Shown here piece by piece: positions 1 to 6,783 of a stretch of 9,080 bases of DNA. The translations under genes were made by a program, and so were the position numbers. Under the pieces are notes generated by a model. That model was given only the letters and a program-made list of their open reading frames with translations, was not told the origin of the DNA and did not search any database. The DNA is from Gammaproteobacteria bacterium (GTDB taxonomy: Bacteria > Pseudomonadota > Gammaproteobacteria > Pseudomonadales > Pseudohongiellaceae): assembly GCA_003514305.1 (NCBI GenBank), contig DORE01000166.1, forward strand, positions 7,533 through 16,612. The letters are read 5' to 3'. Within the stretch, counting starts at the first letter, position 1. Each line of letters starts with the position of its first letter.

Positions 1-1307
1 TTTTTGCTAAGCCACCAGCGCAAAATCTCCTCCTCAACTCGATAGAGCGGACTGTGCCCTGGAAACCGCGCGGGATCATCAGCCGTGCCTGTCACAATAG
101 TTGCAATGCCATCACCAGTTTCCGGATCAAGCAGCGCATGGCTCAGCAGGCCATAAGCTTCTCCCAGATGTCCGATCAGCGTCTCTGGCCCTTTATCGAA
201 TCCGTATTCGCGCATATTGATCCTATGGATCGATAATCCATAACTTGTCATCAAACCGTCAGCTGGTCCACCAGGTTCTGCTTCCCCCGCAGTCACGCCA
301 TTAAGGCGCTCAGTGTTTAGCTCCCACTCGGGTTCAAGCATTTCTGCGACCGCCGCATCACTGAGTATGCGTTTCTGATTAATCGTACCTTTATTATAAA
401 GCATCTGAAGTACGACAAGCAGCTCATCTGCACTGGCACGCAACCCGCCTTGAGGTGAGAATAAACTGGCGTTGCTGCCCATTTCATATCTTGAAAGGAA
501 TTCACTTGGTTGGTCATGATCAACCATGCCATAGAAGCAAGTGGGCTGATCATGGTCTACCTGTGCGATCCAAGGCCCTTCTGGCAACCATTTATTGTTA
601 CCTCGGCCTTTGCGAAAAGTAACAGCAAGGTCATTCTTCGGAACCTCGCAGGGATTGAAGCGAGCAGTGAGCCCCATTGGTTCCAATACAGCCTCTGCCA
701 TGTAAAGGTCGAAGCGACGGCCAGATATCCGCTCGATTATTTCCCCAAGAACGCCAAAGTTTAGGTTGGAGTAGACGAAGTAGGTCCCCGGTGTTTTGTT
801 TGGACCACTTGCGAAGTGGAGGCCAGCGTCCCAGAAGTTTGAACCAGGATCGAAGAAGTCCTTCAGCTTCCCGTCGCCAGCCATAATGAAGTATCGAGGT
901 CCGTCACGGATCGAAGACGTATGTGACAGGATCTGTCGGGGTGTAATGGTCTCTCGCGGAAAATTTGGGTTTCGCAAAGTCCAGCCCAGATAATCGGACG
1001 CATCCCGATCAAGATCCAGGCCCCCCGAGTCAACCAGCTGCATGATGCCGATTGCAACCAGGAGTTTAGAGATCGAGGCGACCCTGAGCTTATGACCTGT
1101 GTGCAGCGGCTCGGATCCTGACTCAGTAATTTTGGCAAAGCCAAAGGCATAACTTGTGATGATGGCACTTTCTTCCATCACGCTTACTTGTAGCCCACTT
1201 AGTTCCGGAGTGGCCTTTGTTCCCTCTATCAACTCGGCAAGTTTTGCATCTGCGCGCGCCGTCGCAGGTATGACCATAATTAGAAATAATAGAAGCTTCT
1301 GAATCAT
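1..1307 (-). CDS. Secreted serine hydrolase, class C beta-lactamase/esterase family (C-terminus off the window)
   Basis: The frame is open for 435 codons from the ATG at 1307 to the window edge with no stop, so the C-terminus is missing. The start is preceded by AAGGGA with a 7-base spacer. Residues 1-19 form a Sec signal peptide (MIQK, then a hydrophobic LLLFLIMVIPA core, with a likely cut near ATA/ARA), placing the enzyme in the periplasm or outside. The three hallmarks of the penicillin-binding-protein-like hydrolases are in order: SxxK as S78-I-S-K81 (nucleophile Ser78, base Lys81), YSN at 179-181, and HLG at 380-382 in place of KTG. The block FSPQGGLRASADEL (283-296) is typical of the family. 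Members include class C beta-lactamases, D-aminopeptidases, esterases and 6-aminohexanoate-dimer hydrolases, so the substrate is not predictable and resistance should not be assumed. Odd feature: VDHDQP occurs twice, at 250-255 and 262-267. No partner gene is evident. Confidence 0.9.
   Translation of the reverse strand, partial: MIQKLLLFLIMVIPATARADAKLAELIEGTKATPELSGLQVSVMEESAIITSYAFGFAKITESGSEPLHTGHKLRVASISKLLVAIGIMQLVDSGGLDLDRDASDYLGWTLRNPNFPRETITPRQILSHTSSIRDGPRYFIMAGDGKLKDFFDPGSNFWDAGLHFASGPNKTPGTYFVYSNLNFGVLGEIIERISGRRFDLYMAEAVLEPMGLTARFNPCEVPKNDLAVTFRKGRGNNKWLPEGPWIAQVDHDQPTCFYGMVDHDQPSEFLSRYEMGSNASLFSPQGGLRASADELLVVLQMLYNKGTINQKRILSDAAVAEMLEPEWELNTERLNGVTAGEAEPGGPADGLMTSYGLSIHRINMREYGFDKGPETLIGHLGEAYGLLSHALLDPETGDGIATIVTGTADDPARFPGHSPLYRVEEEILRWWLSK
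507..526. repeat. 20-base near-perfect palindrome inside the serine hydrolase gene
   Basis: The sequence TGGTTGGTCATGATCAACCA pairs with itself at 9 of 10 positions, the exception being a G/T pair at 513/520. It codes for part of the second VDHDQP copy of the serine hydrolase. The related sequence TGATCATGGTC lies 20-30 bases further on in the first copy. It may be a by-product of a local duplication rather than a regulatory site. Confidence 0.45.
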
Positions 1308-1575
1308 CTGACCGTCCCTTCAAGCGGCAACATTTTTTTTGGCATTTTCGTTATGTTATTGCACAAGCCACTGCCCCGCCGGATTAATTTTTATCATTCA
1401 TTCTCTGCATCGTATGAATAAGAAGAGAAAAAGACTAATCTTATCAGATTTGTCTCGGTATCAAGATTTGAAGATTGTCGAGTTGATCGATTAACTTGGA
1501 TGGAAAACCGACTTAACGGATGTCACTTTCTGAGACCGAGTCTTGAGCACTTACTGTGGCAATGCCGACTTAGAT
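1308..1575. other. Spacer upstream of the serine hydrolase; nothing convincing
   Basis: This stretch is AT-rich, with a run of eight T at 1332-1339. It should contain the promoter of the minus-strand serine hydrolase. The best match read on the minus strand is TTCATA, 17 bases, then GATAAA, about 80-100 bases before the start codon, and it is weak. The only small plus-strand frame (1414-1494, 26 codons, Lys/Arg-rich) has no ribosome site and is treated as noise. Confidence 0.3.
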
Positions 1576-1894
1576 CTAGCTACCGAAGGCAATAGCGTTC
1601 GCATTTTCATCAGAGAATAGCTTGTGCAAACCTTCTATTTCTTCGAACGACGCAAGAGTCTGTGGGAAATCGACTGACGCAGATCCCAGACAGCCCTCTA
1701 AATGGGTCAGTCCAGGGGCTAGTCCGGCGAGAGGTCGGCTCTTCTCAACCAACCATGTCGTCCAATCATTAAGCTCCGCAGTCCCTAATCGAACTTAGAT
1801 TCCTGACCTCACTATGAACAGAGCGAAACTCTAGGGCAATAAGAAGAATCAAGCCGTTGTCCGGGAGCTTCTTGCAGCCCAAATCAAGCATCAT
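1576..1894 (-). pseudogene. Possible frameshifted small gene downstream of the dehydrogenase (dimeric alpha/beta-barrel-like)
   Basis: Seventeen bases after the dehydrogenase stop, an ATG at 1894 (second ATG at 1891) opens a frame containing GLILLIALEFRSVHSEV and ending at TAA around 1768. A second frame, offset by one base, opens after a stop at 1797. It runs 72 codons to TAG at 1578-1576 and contains DWTTWLVEKSRPL, LAPGLTHLEGCLG and TLASFEEIEGLHKLF. The two overlap by about 30 bases, so one extra base (or two lost) there would restore a single protein of about 105 residues. The joined pattern, a beta strand, an amphipathic helix, a PG turn, then 'sFe.ieglhklfsde', resembles small dimeric alpha/beta-barrel proteins (EthD, ABM and Dabb types). 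That assignment is tentative. Position and strand suggest it was co-transcribed with the dehydrogenase. It could also be a sequencing error in a live gene, or chance. Confidence 0.4.
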
Positions 1895-1911
1895 ACTTGT
1901 GCTTTTAAGGC

Positions 1912-3048
1912 CTATTTGTGTGGGCGTACCAGATACTTTGCTCCCGTCGCTTGCTTGGCATAGGACTTGATGATACCTGGCTGGAGCATTTCACTTAATG
2001 AAATTTCTCGCGCATAAGAACTCGCAAACGTTGTTTTAATCTCTCTAGCAACCCTTTGTCTCATGCCCTGAAACCTCTCCATACCAATCCTTCCGATCAT
2101 CGGTGTTAATAGCCAGCCACCGAGCCCCCATGACATCCCAAAGGCTCTCTTTAAAATAGTCGGCGATGGATCTAGGCCACCGTATATATAAACTTGCTTA
2201 TACGTGTCAGAGCCATACCTGCTATATTCTTTTGCGGTCTTAATGGCGGCAACTTCCATCGCCCCCAATATCTGCCCCGCAAGCTCACCATTGTTTCCAC
2301 CACCAGTTGCATCAAAGCCTAAGGTAGCTCCGGTTTCAGAAAGCGCCGAAACCAAGTCATCTATGAAAGACGCTTCGCTCATGTTGCATATATACTGAGC
2401 ACCAAGAGAGTTTAGAAGCTCGACCTGCTCTTTTTTCCTCACGACATTTACGAGAGGAATTCCATCGTCATTACAGATTCTTATAAGCATCTGCCCTAAA
2501 TTTGATGCCGCCGCCGTGTGAACCATTGCGGTATGGTTCTCCATTTTCATAGTCTCTACAAAAGCCAATGCGGTCAGCGGGTTCACGAAAGATGAAGCGG
2601 CTTCGACTGTTGAGGTACCCTCCTCCATTACAAGGCAGCTGGCTGCAGGAACACTTCTAAATTGAGAGTACATGGAGCCTCCTGCCAAACCGACGGTTTT
2701 TCCAACAAGCTCTCTTGCATTGCTGCCAGCATCTATTACCACGCCAGATCCCTCATTACCCGCAGACATCGATTTATCTAATCTTGGCTTCATGCTGCTC
2801 ATGAGTCGGGGATGGATAGGCATGCTAGTCACTATTTCATCTCCATCGCCCTTGGTTCTAATTTTCTCCAAGTCGGCTGCAAAGCTCAGGAGAAGTCCAA
2901 GGTCTGATGGGTTTATTGGGGCAGCTTCAACTCGAATAAGAACCTCGTCATCTCTTGGCTCTGGTATTTCCAAACATGCGATTGAGAGCTCCACTTCTCC
3001 ATCGCTGGTGACCTTGGTTCTGACCTCTTTTGAAATATTATTTTGCAT
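1912..3048 (-). CDS. Zinc-independent medium-chain dehydrogenase/reductase, quinone-oxidoreductase-like
   Basis: The product is a 378-residue cytoplasmic oxidoreductase. A strong ribosome site (GAGGGG, 6-base spacer; plus-strand 3055-3060) fixes the start. The GroES-like N-terminal domain spans about 30-140, with EVLIRVEAAPINPSDL at 35-50 and AGNEGSGVV at 96-104. The Rossmann domain spans about 150-290, with VNPLTALAF at 155-163, HTAAASNLGQML at 177-188 as the nucleotide-binding turn, and LGFDATGGG at 243-251. The Cys/His zinc ligands of alcohol dehydrogenases are absent: NPSDL stands where the first catalytic Cys would be, and there is no four-Cys structural zinc lobe. This is the pattern of NAD(P)H:quinone reductase or enoyl-reductase-like members, so databases may call it 'zinc-binding dehydrogenase' misleadingly. 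The substrate is unknown. A regulator remnant is divergent 44 bases upstream, and a broken small gene follows 17 bases downstream. Confidence 0.93.
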   Translation of the reverse strand: MQNNISKEVRTKVTSDGEVELSIACLEIPEPRDDEVLIRVEAAPINPSDLGLLLSFAADLEKIRTKGDGDEIVTSMPIHPRLMSSMKPRLDKSMSAGNEGSGVVIDAGSNARELVGKTVGLAGGSMYSQFRSVPAASCLVMEEGTSTVEAASSFVNPLTALAFVETMKMENHTAMVHTAAASNLGQMLIRICNDDGIPLVNVVRKKEQVELLNSLGAQYICNMSEASFIDDLVSALSETGATLGFDATGGGNNGELAGQILGAMEVAAIKTAKEYSRYGSDTYKQVYIYGGLDPSPTILKRAFGMSWGLGGWLLTPMIGRIGMERFQGMRQRVAREIKTTFASSYAREISLSEMLQPGIIKSYAKQATGAKYLVRPHK

Positions 3049-3092
3049 TATTTTCCCCTCAGCGAAACATTATGCTGCGCGATTACAAATTT
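3049..3092. promoter_or_regulatory. 44-base divergent spacer between the dehydrogenase and the HxlR remnant
   Basis: Apart from the dehydrogenase ribosome site (3055-3060), the gap is too short for two full promoters, so control elements must extend into the regulator frame. AT-rich sequence continues there, including GTACTATGTTAAC at 3095-3107. HxlR-family operators are often TACTAT/ATAGTA dyads in such divergent gaps. I see one half-site-like TACTAT (3096-3101) but no convincing second half. Confidence 0.3.
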
Positions 3093-3272
3093 ATGTACTA
3101 TGTTAACAAGAATACAATTTTTCATACTAGTGCATGTAGACGTGATATTGAGCAGCACACCGATCCCATAACGAACCCCTCAAAGCTGATTGGCGGCAAG
3201 TGGAAAATAGCGATAATTTATAATTCGATTGACAAATCAAACCACTTTGGCGAGGTTAAAATCTGCATCTGA
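3093..3272 (+). pseudogene. Truncated HxlR-type winged-helix regulator (N-terminal half only)
   Basis: The frame encodes 59 residues from the ATG at 3093; the same frame is open further upstream to ATGs at 3072 and 3030. The recognisable part is Cys15, then LIGGKWKIAIIY at 32-43 and HFGEVK at 51-56. This matches the HxlR order 'C...LiGGKW...I...rFGElk' at the start of the winged helix. Known members (about 100-150 residues) sense quinones, aldehydes or disulfide stress through that N-terminal Cys and often repress a divergent oxidoreductase gene. Here TGA falls right after the FGE motif. The expected recognition helix, wing and C-terminal dimer helix are not found in any of the three downstream frames, and no ribosome site precedes the start. 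It therefore looks like a decayed regulator of the divergent dehydrogenase. A short expressed fragment is possible but could not bind DNA normally. Confidence 0.55.
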
Positions 3273-3740
3273 ACACTCGGCTAATATTGCAAAGCCATTT
3301 CGGAAAACGTTGTGAAAATCGGTCAGTTCACAGAGGGGCGTGAAATGTCGTTTCTCCAAGTGGATGATTTCCTCAGAAAACCCTTAGGGCCTCTAGGCCA
3401 CGTGATGGATTCTACAGGTAAATGAGACAAAGCCAATCAAAAAAAATTCAGCAGATATTGGCCAGTAATCAACCTTCCAGTCAGTCAGCTTTTCAGAGAA
3501 TTCCTCAAATGCGATCGCTAGAGCACTCTGGTCAATGCCATTTTTAACCTGCACAAGCATGTGAGTCTGGATATTCAGCTTAGCCGTCATTAGGATAGTT
3601 TTCTCAAGAAAAATCTTTCAATGTTTCATCTCGTTTGGATGAAGAATTTTTTCAAGCAGCGTCATCCTCTTAATTTTCACTGAGCAGTCTGCCTTGCAAC
3701 TCCTTCCATAAAAGACCCACACTCCTGCTCCGACAGGCCG
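3273..3740. other. 468-base spacer with only a doubtful small reading frame
   Basis: This stretch lies between the regulator remnant and the end of the aldo/keto reductase. It would have held the missing half of the regulator, but no frame gives the expected continuation. A tight inverted repeat, GGCCTctAGGCC, lies around 3388-3399 and has no T-run, so it is not an evident terminator. The only frame of any interest is the minus-strand one at 3393-3590. Confidence 0.4.
3393..3590 (-). CDS. Doubtful 65-residue hypothetical protein
   Basis: The frame begins MTAKLNIQTHMLVQV and has an amphipathic middle (IAFEEFSEKLTDW at 26-38) and a hydrophobic stretch, EFFLIGFVSF, at 48-57. I recognise no family. 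There is no good ribosome site; GAGAAA lies about 11 bases before the ATG. It sits 150 bases downstream of the aldo/keto reductase on the same strand, so it could be read through from it. The amino-acid mix is plausible, but the frame is short enough to be chance or a gene fragment. Confidence 0.2.
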   Translation of the reverse strand: MTAKLNIQTHMLVQVKNGIDQSALAIAFEEFSEKLTDWKVDYWPISAEFFLIGFVSFTCRIHHVA

Positions 3741-4727
3741 CTAGCCATAAATCGTTGCCATACCGAGCTCGTCATAGCGCTCGCCTTTGACCAAGTCCGC
3801 AAGCACGTTTAGCGCGTCGCGCTCATTCAATTCAAGCACTACCTGATAGCTATCAAGATTCGTTTTGAGATTCTTTAGCTTGGTAGTTCCGGGGATGGTC
3901 AGCACGTGGTCACCCTGAGCAAGCACCCAGGCAAGTGCGATCTGAGCCGTTGCACATCCCTTCGCTTGGGCTAGAGCCTCAATTTCTTTCGCAAGGGCCA
4001 GATTAGCCGCATAGGCATCTCCCCTAAAGCGGGGGTTACTTTTGCGCCAATCTCCATCGTCCAGAGACTCATTCATGAACCGACCTGAGAGTATTCCCCG
4101 GCCCAATGGCGAGTAGGCCGTCAGCGAAGCACCAACCTCAAGACAAGCAGGGATCACATCGGCTTCGATGTCGCGGGCGAATATTGAGTATTCAGATTGA
4201 ACTGCCGAAATGGGATGAATTGCTGCAGCTCTGCGAATGGTGTCACCAGCAGCTTCTGACAAACCGATGGCGCGAACCTTTCCTTCCGAGACAAGTTCTC
4301 CCATAGCTGAGACCGTTTCTTCAATGGGAGTTGCTGGGTCCACACGATGCAAATAAAAAAGGTCTATTACATCTGTCCTCAACCTCTGCAATGAGCCGTC
4401 TACCGCGCACCGGCAATTTTTCCTCGAGCCGTCGATACCCGTCCGCAATCCAGTTTCCCAGTCCCGCGTAGGCCCAAATTTGGTTGCAATAAACAGATGC
4501 TCTCGCTTACCAGCAAAGGCTTCACCCAAAAGCGTCTCGTTAGCACTTCGAATGCCGTATATCTCAGCCGTGTCAAAATGTATCACACCCAATTCAATCG
4601 CCTCGTGCAGAAGTCTGATAGCAGTGGCTTTGTCCGTAGGCGGGCCATAAAATTCGGAAAGACCCATACAGCCCAGCCCAATTGCGGGTAGACAGATTTC
4701 TGTACCTCCTAGCTTTCTCGCCTGCAT
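3741..4727 (-). CDS. Aldo/keto reductase (YakC/AKR13-like)
   Basis: The product is a 328-residue cytoplasmic NADPH-dependent carbonyl reductase with a (beta/alpha)8 barrel, full length for the family. The N-terminal signature GLGCMGLSEFYGPP (17-30) is typical of the group that includes yeast YakC and AKR13 enzymes. The catalytic tetrad is complete: Asp52 and Tyr57 in FDTAEIYG, Lys83 in ATKFG, and His127 in YLHRVDP. GKVRAIGLSE (149-158), AYSPLGRGILSG (204-215) and the NADPH-binding IPGTTKLKNLKTNL (278-291) follow in the normal order. Such enzymes reduce aldehydes, methylglyoxal or other ketones; the true substrate cannot be read from sequence. Around the ATG the ribosome site is weak (GAGATG, about 6 bases). 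A consensus-like TTGACA is on the minus strand at 4772-4767, but no good -10 box lies at the right distance. The lipoprotein gene ends 159 bases upstream on the same strand. Confidence 0.95.
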   Translation of the reverse strand: MQARKLGGTEICLPAIGLGCMGLSEFYGPPTDKATAIRLLHEAIELGVIHFDTAEIYGIRSANETLLGEAFAGKREHLFIATKFGPTRDWETGLRTGIDGSRKNCRCAVDGSLQRLRTDVIDLFYLHRVDPATPIEETVSAMGELVSEGKVRAIGLSEAAGDTIRRAAAIHPISAVQSEYSIFARDIEADVIPACLEVGASLTAYSPLGRGILSGRFMNESLDDGDWRKSNPRFRGDAYAANLALAKEIEALAQAKGCATAQIALAWVLAQGDHVLTIPGTTKLKNLKTNLDSYQVVLELNERDALNVLADLVKGERYDELGMATIYG

Positions 4728-4886
4728 TTATTACATCTCGCTTGAACACTCATATGACTGTTTGTCTGTCAATGCCTAACCTTGCTACATCGGCTTGTTT
4801 AACAAATGGAATTGGCAGTTATCCTCAAATTCTGCACGCTGCAAAGAAACGATCTCGATAAGTGCCATTTGCACCCGGTTTGACGC
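4728..4886. other. Spacer carrying the probable aldo/keto reductase promoter
   Basis: On the minus strand the spacer holds TTGACA (4772-4767) about 40 bases before the reductase start, a perfect -35 match. The bases at -10 distance (GTGTTC) are poor. Further upstream TTGTTtAACAA (about 4796-4806) is a 5-1-5 inverted repeat that could be an operator. GTGCcatttGCAC-like symmetry near 4862-4875 is too weak and lacks a T-run, so no terminator is called for the lipoprotein gene. Confidence 0.25.
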
Positions 4887-5717
4887 TTAATCGACAGACG
4901 CATTTCGAAATTTCCGAATAGTTTGGGCCAGTGAGCTCAGTGGCTTTTCAATTGCGTTAACAACCTGGTCCGGTGTTTTAAACAAACGCACAGCTTGATC
5001 CAGTGGCGCAATCTCCAGCAAGAAGGCGCCACCTTTAGATGCCCCCGCAATGTGCATCGTCTGATTTTCCTGAAATCTGATCTCATCGGCATAGCCAGGA
5101 CGAATACGAAAGCCTACTGCGTGAAGTTGCTGCAGGATTTTGTCTTCTTGGATAATTCTTTCAACGAGCTTCAAGGTGGCTTCACTGACCGCACGCTTAT
5201 CAAGTATGATCTGAATTCCGCCAACATATCCAAATTGCCTTCCGTCTTCATCAGCACTGGCGTAAGTCGCATTAGTACCGTACTCTTCTGGAGAGATAAA
5301 ATCCGCGTCATAATGAATCGCGATAATCGTTGCGCTCATTTCTACAGCGGCTCTCAAGAACTTGTCATATCGGGCGTACGCCGCATCAAGAACTTCCTTG
5401 TTTTCGATTTCGCCGTTAGTAATCATGTCTTCCACGTTAAGCGTGTAAGTATGCAGTCCGTTTGCCATCAATTTTGCGCTCAGGCTGGCAATTGTCGGAT
5501 CGATAAATAACCGCTCTTCGCCATTCGCCCCGCCAGTAGACAAATTTAAATGGTGTGGCAACGTGTGGTCAGACACTAAAAGTACATCCGTCAATTGCAG
5601 ACGCTCAATATAGTCCTCGATACCACTTATATACGGATTTTTCTTTGACACGCACCCTGTAATAACAGCTCCAGCGAGGAGCAACACCCAACCTCTCTTG
5701 ATGTTGATCTGGTTCAT
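4887..5717 (-). CDS. Lipoprotein with N-acetylmuramoyl-L-alanine amidase (Amidase_3)-like pattern
   Basis: The product has 276 residues. A lipoprotein signal is clear: Lys/Arg start, a hydrophobic core at 10-20 (WVLLLAGAVIT) and lipobox ITGC with Cys22. The next residue is Val rather than Asp, so outer-membrane sorting is likely. The mature part follows the order of zinc amidases. First comes VLLVSD-H51 with H55/H56, in place of the usual 'DpGHGG'. Then GANGEERL (E67/E68, in place of the Glu ligand), a helix and GLHTYTLNVED (87-97, like 'G..V.lTR..D'), IIAIHYDAD (131-139, like 'vSiHaNA', His135), and near the end GGAFLLEIAPLD (229-240, like 'PavLvEiGF', Glu235). Peptidoglycan amide hydrolysis in the periplasm is the inferred role. 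The unusual first motif could mean altered activity or a different substrate. The ATG lacks a good ribosome site. It stands alone, without cell-division or recycling genes nearby. Confidence 0.6.
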   Translation of the reverse strand: MNQINIKRGWVLLLAGAVITGCVSKKNPYISGIEDYIERLQLTDVLLVSDHTLPHHLNLSTGGANGEERLFIDPTIASLSAKLMANGLHTYTLNVEDMITNGEIENKEVLDAAYARYDKFLRAAVEMSATIIAIHYDADFISPEEYGTNATYASADEDGRQFGYVGGIQIILDKRAVSEATLKLVERIIQEDKILQQLHAVGFRIRPGYADEIRFQENQTMHIAGASKGGAFLLEIAPLDQAVRLFKTPDQVVNAIEKPLSSLAQTIRKFRNASVD

Positions 5718-6162
5718 GGGACGTTTTCTGTTGAAGATACCCTATTACAAACGGCTGTATTTACCTGGAGTCGCCTACTGACGAGTGTGCATTCCGAGAA
5801 ATCGAAGTATACAGCCTATTTACAGAGCAGAGGTAAAAGAGAACCGAGGTATTCTACTCTACCGTTCAATTCCCATGAAAGCCGCCCGTCGCCGATATAA
5901 TTTCAAGCAGAAAGCAGGCGATGCTGAAATACCTTCCAGAAACAGCAGTGCCGCTCCGAGCTTTTATTGAACTGATTAAGCGTCGGTAACCCACCTATGA
6001 ATCAACGACAATTAGCCAGATCATGGTAGTATCGCGAGAAGATTTTCAACTCTGCGGTTTAAGCATCTGAAGGCCCAAGACAACGCTACTAGCATGAGTT
6101 ATACAACCCTCGGCCGAGATAGCCTGCTCACTGCGATCAAACACCGAAGACTAGGAATCCAT
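5718..6162. other. 445-base divergent spacer between the lipoprotein and VOC genes
   Basis: The promoters of both flanking genes must lie here, but none stands out; TAGTAT at about 6025-6030 is the best -10-like hexamer and has no good -35. A plus-strand frame at 5785-5970 (61 codons, rich in Arg and Ser) has no ribosome site or recognisable motif and is not called. Minus-strand frames are short and interrupted. No repeat or RNA gene was seen. Confidence 0.4.
6153..6156 (+). promoter_or_regulatory. Ribosome binding site that decides the VOC gene start
   Basis: AGGA lies 6 bases before the ATG at 6163. The upstream in-frame ATG at 6094 has no such site, and its extra 23 residues match nothing in the family. 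Confidence 0.6.
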
Positions 6163-6597
6163 ATGCCGCTCACTCCCTTCCATCTTGCCATACAAGTTAG
6201 AGATATCGATGAAGCCAGAGACTTCTACGGTAGGAAATTAGGACTTCCTGAAGGTCGTAGCGCCCCCGAATGGATAGACTTCAACTTGTTTGGCCATCAG
6301 CTGGTCACCCATCTGAATCCGTTCCTTGGTCGAGATGGAAAAGTCAGTAGCATTGCGAATGGAGTAGATGGCCATGGTGTGCCCGTACCCCATTTTGGTG
6401 TTGTGCTGAGAATGACGGACTGGGAACTACTGGCCGAACAGCTGCAGCAATTTATCGATGGATTTGTGATTGAACCCTATGTCCGCTTCAAGGGGGAGAC
6501 CGGCGAACAGGCGACGATGTTTTTCCTAGACCCTTCCGGCAATGCTCTGGAATTCAAAGCATTCAAAGACATTGAAGAACAGCTTTTTGCCAATTAA
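6163..6597 (+). CDS. VOC-superfamily (glyoxalase/dioxygenase-fold) protein
   Basis: The product has 144 residues from the ATG at 6163, chosen for its ribosome site and because the fold begins at once (PFHLAIQVRDIDEA). Two beta-alpha-beta-beta-beta modules are visible. The first runs about 5-52 (HLAIQVRD, then EARDFYGRKLGLPE). The second runs about 75-134 (PHFGVVL, then ATMFFLDPSGNALEFKAF). Candidate metal ligands sit where VOC enzymes have them: His7, His77 and Glu130, with DPSGNALEF (123-131) being the usual closing motif. Members include glyoxalase I, antibiotic-binding proteins, extradiol dioxygenases and many uncharacterised lyases, and the substrate is not predictable here. Size suggests a dimer of one paired-module chain. 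The gene is monocistronic. The nearby aldo/keto reductase and quinone-reductase-like enzyme make a detoxification role plausible, but that is inference. Confidence 0.88.
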   Translation: MPLTPFHLAIQVRDIDEARDFYGRKLGLPEGRSAPEWIDFNLFGHQLVTHLNPFLGRDGKVSSIANGVDGHGVPVPHFGVVLRMTDWELLAEQLQQFIDGFVIEPYVRFKGETGEQATMFFLDPSGNALEFKAFKDIEEQLFAN

Positions 6598-6603
6598 GTG
6601 ATG

Positions 6604-6626
6604 AAAAGAGAAAAAGGCAAGAGCCT
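6604..6626 (-). terminator. Weak minus-strand terminator-like hairpin
   Basis: Read on the minus strand, AGGC-tctt-GCCT (6626-6615, with a possible extra G/U pair) is followed directly by TTTTCTCTTTT. The stem is only 4-5 pairs, so efficiency is doubtful. It lies 158 bases downstream of the small exported-protein gene and points the right way to end its transcript. Confidence 0.25.
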
Positions 6627-6748
6627 CGCGTTGGGATTATGGCAACAACCGGTTTCTTGCACTCCCCAAAAAGTGGCATCGATCACGGAAACTTCTAAAA
6701 GTCGACATTGAGATCTGAACGTAATTGCGGCATTTTTATCCCATCAGC

Positions 6749-6775
6749 TTGTTCAACCGATCATCTCGTGAACAA
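6749..6775. repeat. Inverted repeat TTGTTCA-N13-TGAACAA
   Basis: Perfect 7-base arms (6749-6755 and 6769-6775) have a 13-base loop that itself contains GATcATC. It begins 9 bases beyond the stop of the small minus-strand gene. No T-run follows on either strand at the correct side, so it is not a standard intrinsic terminator. It may be an RNA stem or a protein-binding dyad. Confidence 0.4.
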
Positions 6776-6783
6776 AAAGAGCG

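Noticed and set aside
1414..1494. 26-codon plus-strand frame rich in Lys and Arg
   Set aside because: Too short, no ribosome site, and no sign of a leader-peptide or attenuator structure following it.
2672..3106. 144-codon plus-strand open frame
   Set aside because: It lies antisense over the well-supported dehydrogenase gene, has no family motif and is rich in Ser/Pro as expected for a shadow frame.
3340..3426. Continuation of the HxlR regulator after its stop (SENVV... and MSFLQVDDFL)
   Set aside because: The stretch contains two stops and does not reproduce the recognition helix or wing in any frame; ISEN-like letters alone are not enough.
4995..5510. 171-codon plus-strand open frame
   Set aside because: It is antisense to the lipoprotein gene, which has a clear signal peptide and ordered motifs; the plus frame has neither.
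5785..5970. 61-codon plus-strand frame between the lipoprotein and VOC genes
   Set aside because: No ribosome site or motif, and Arg/Ser-rich like random sequence.
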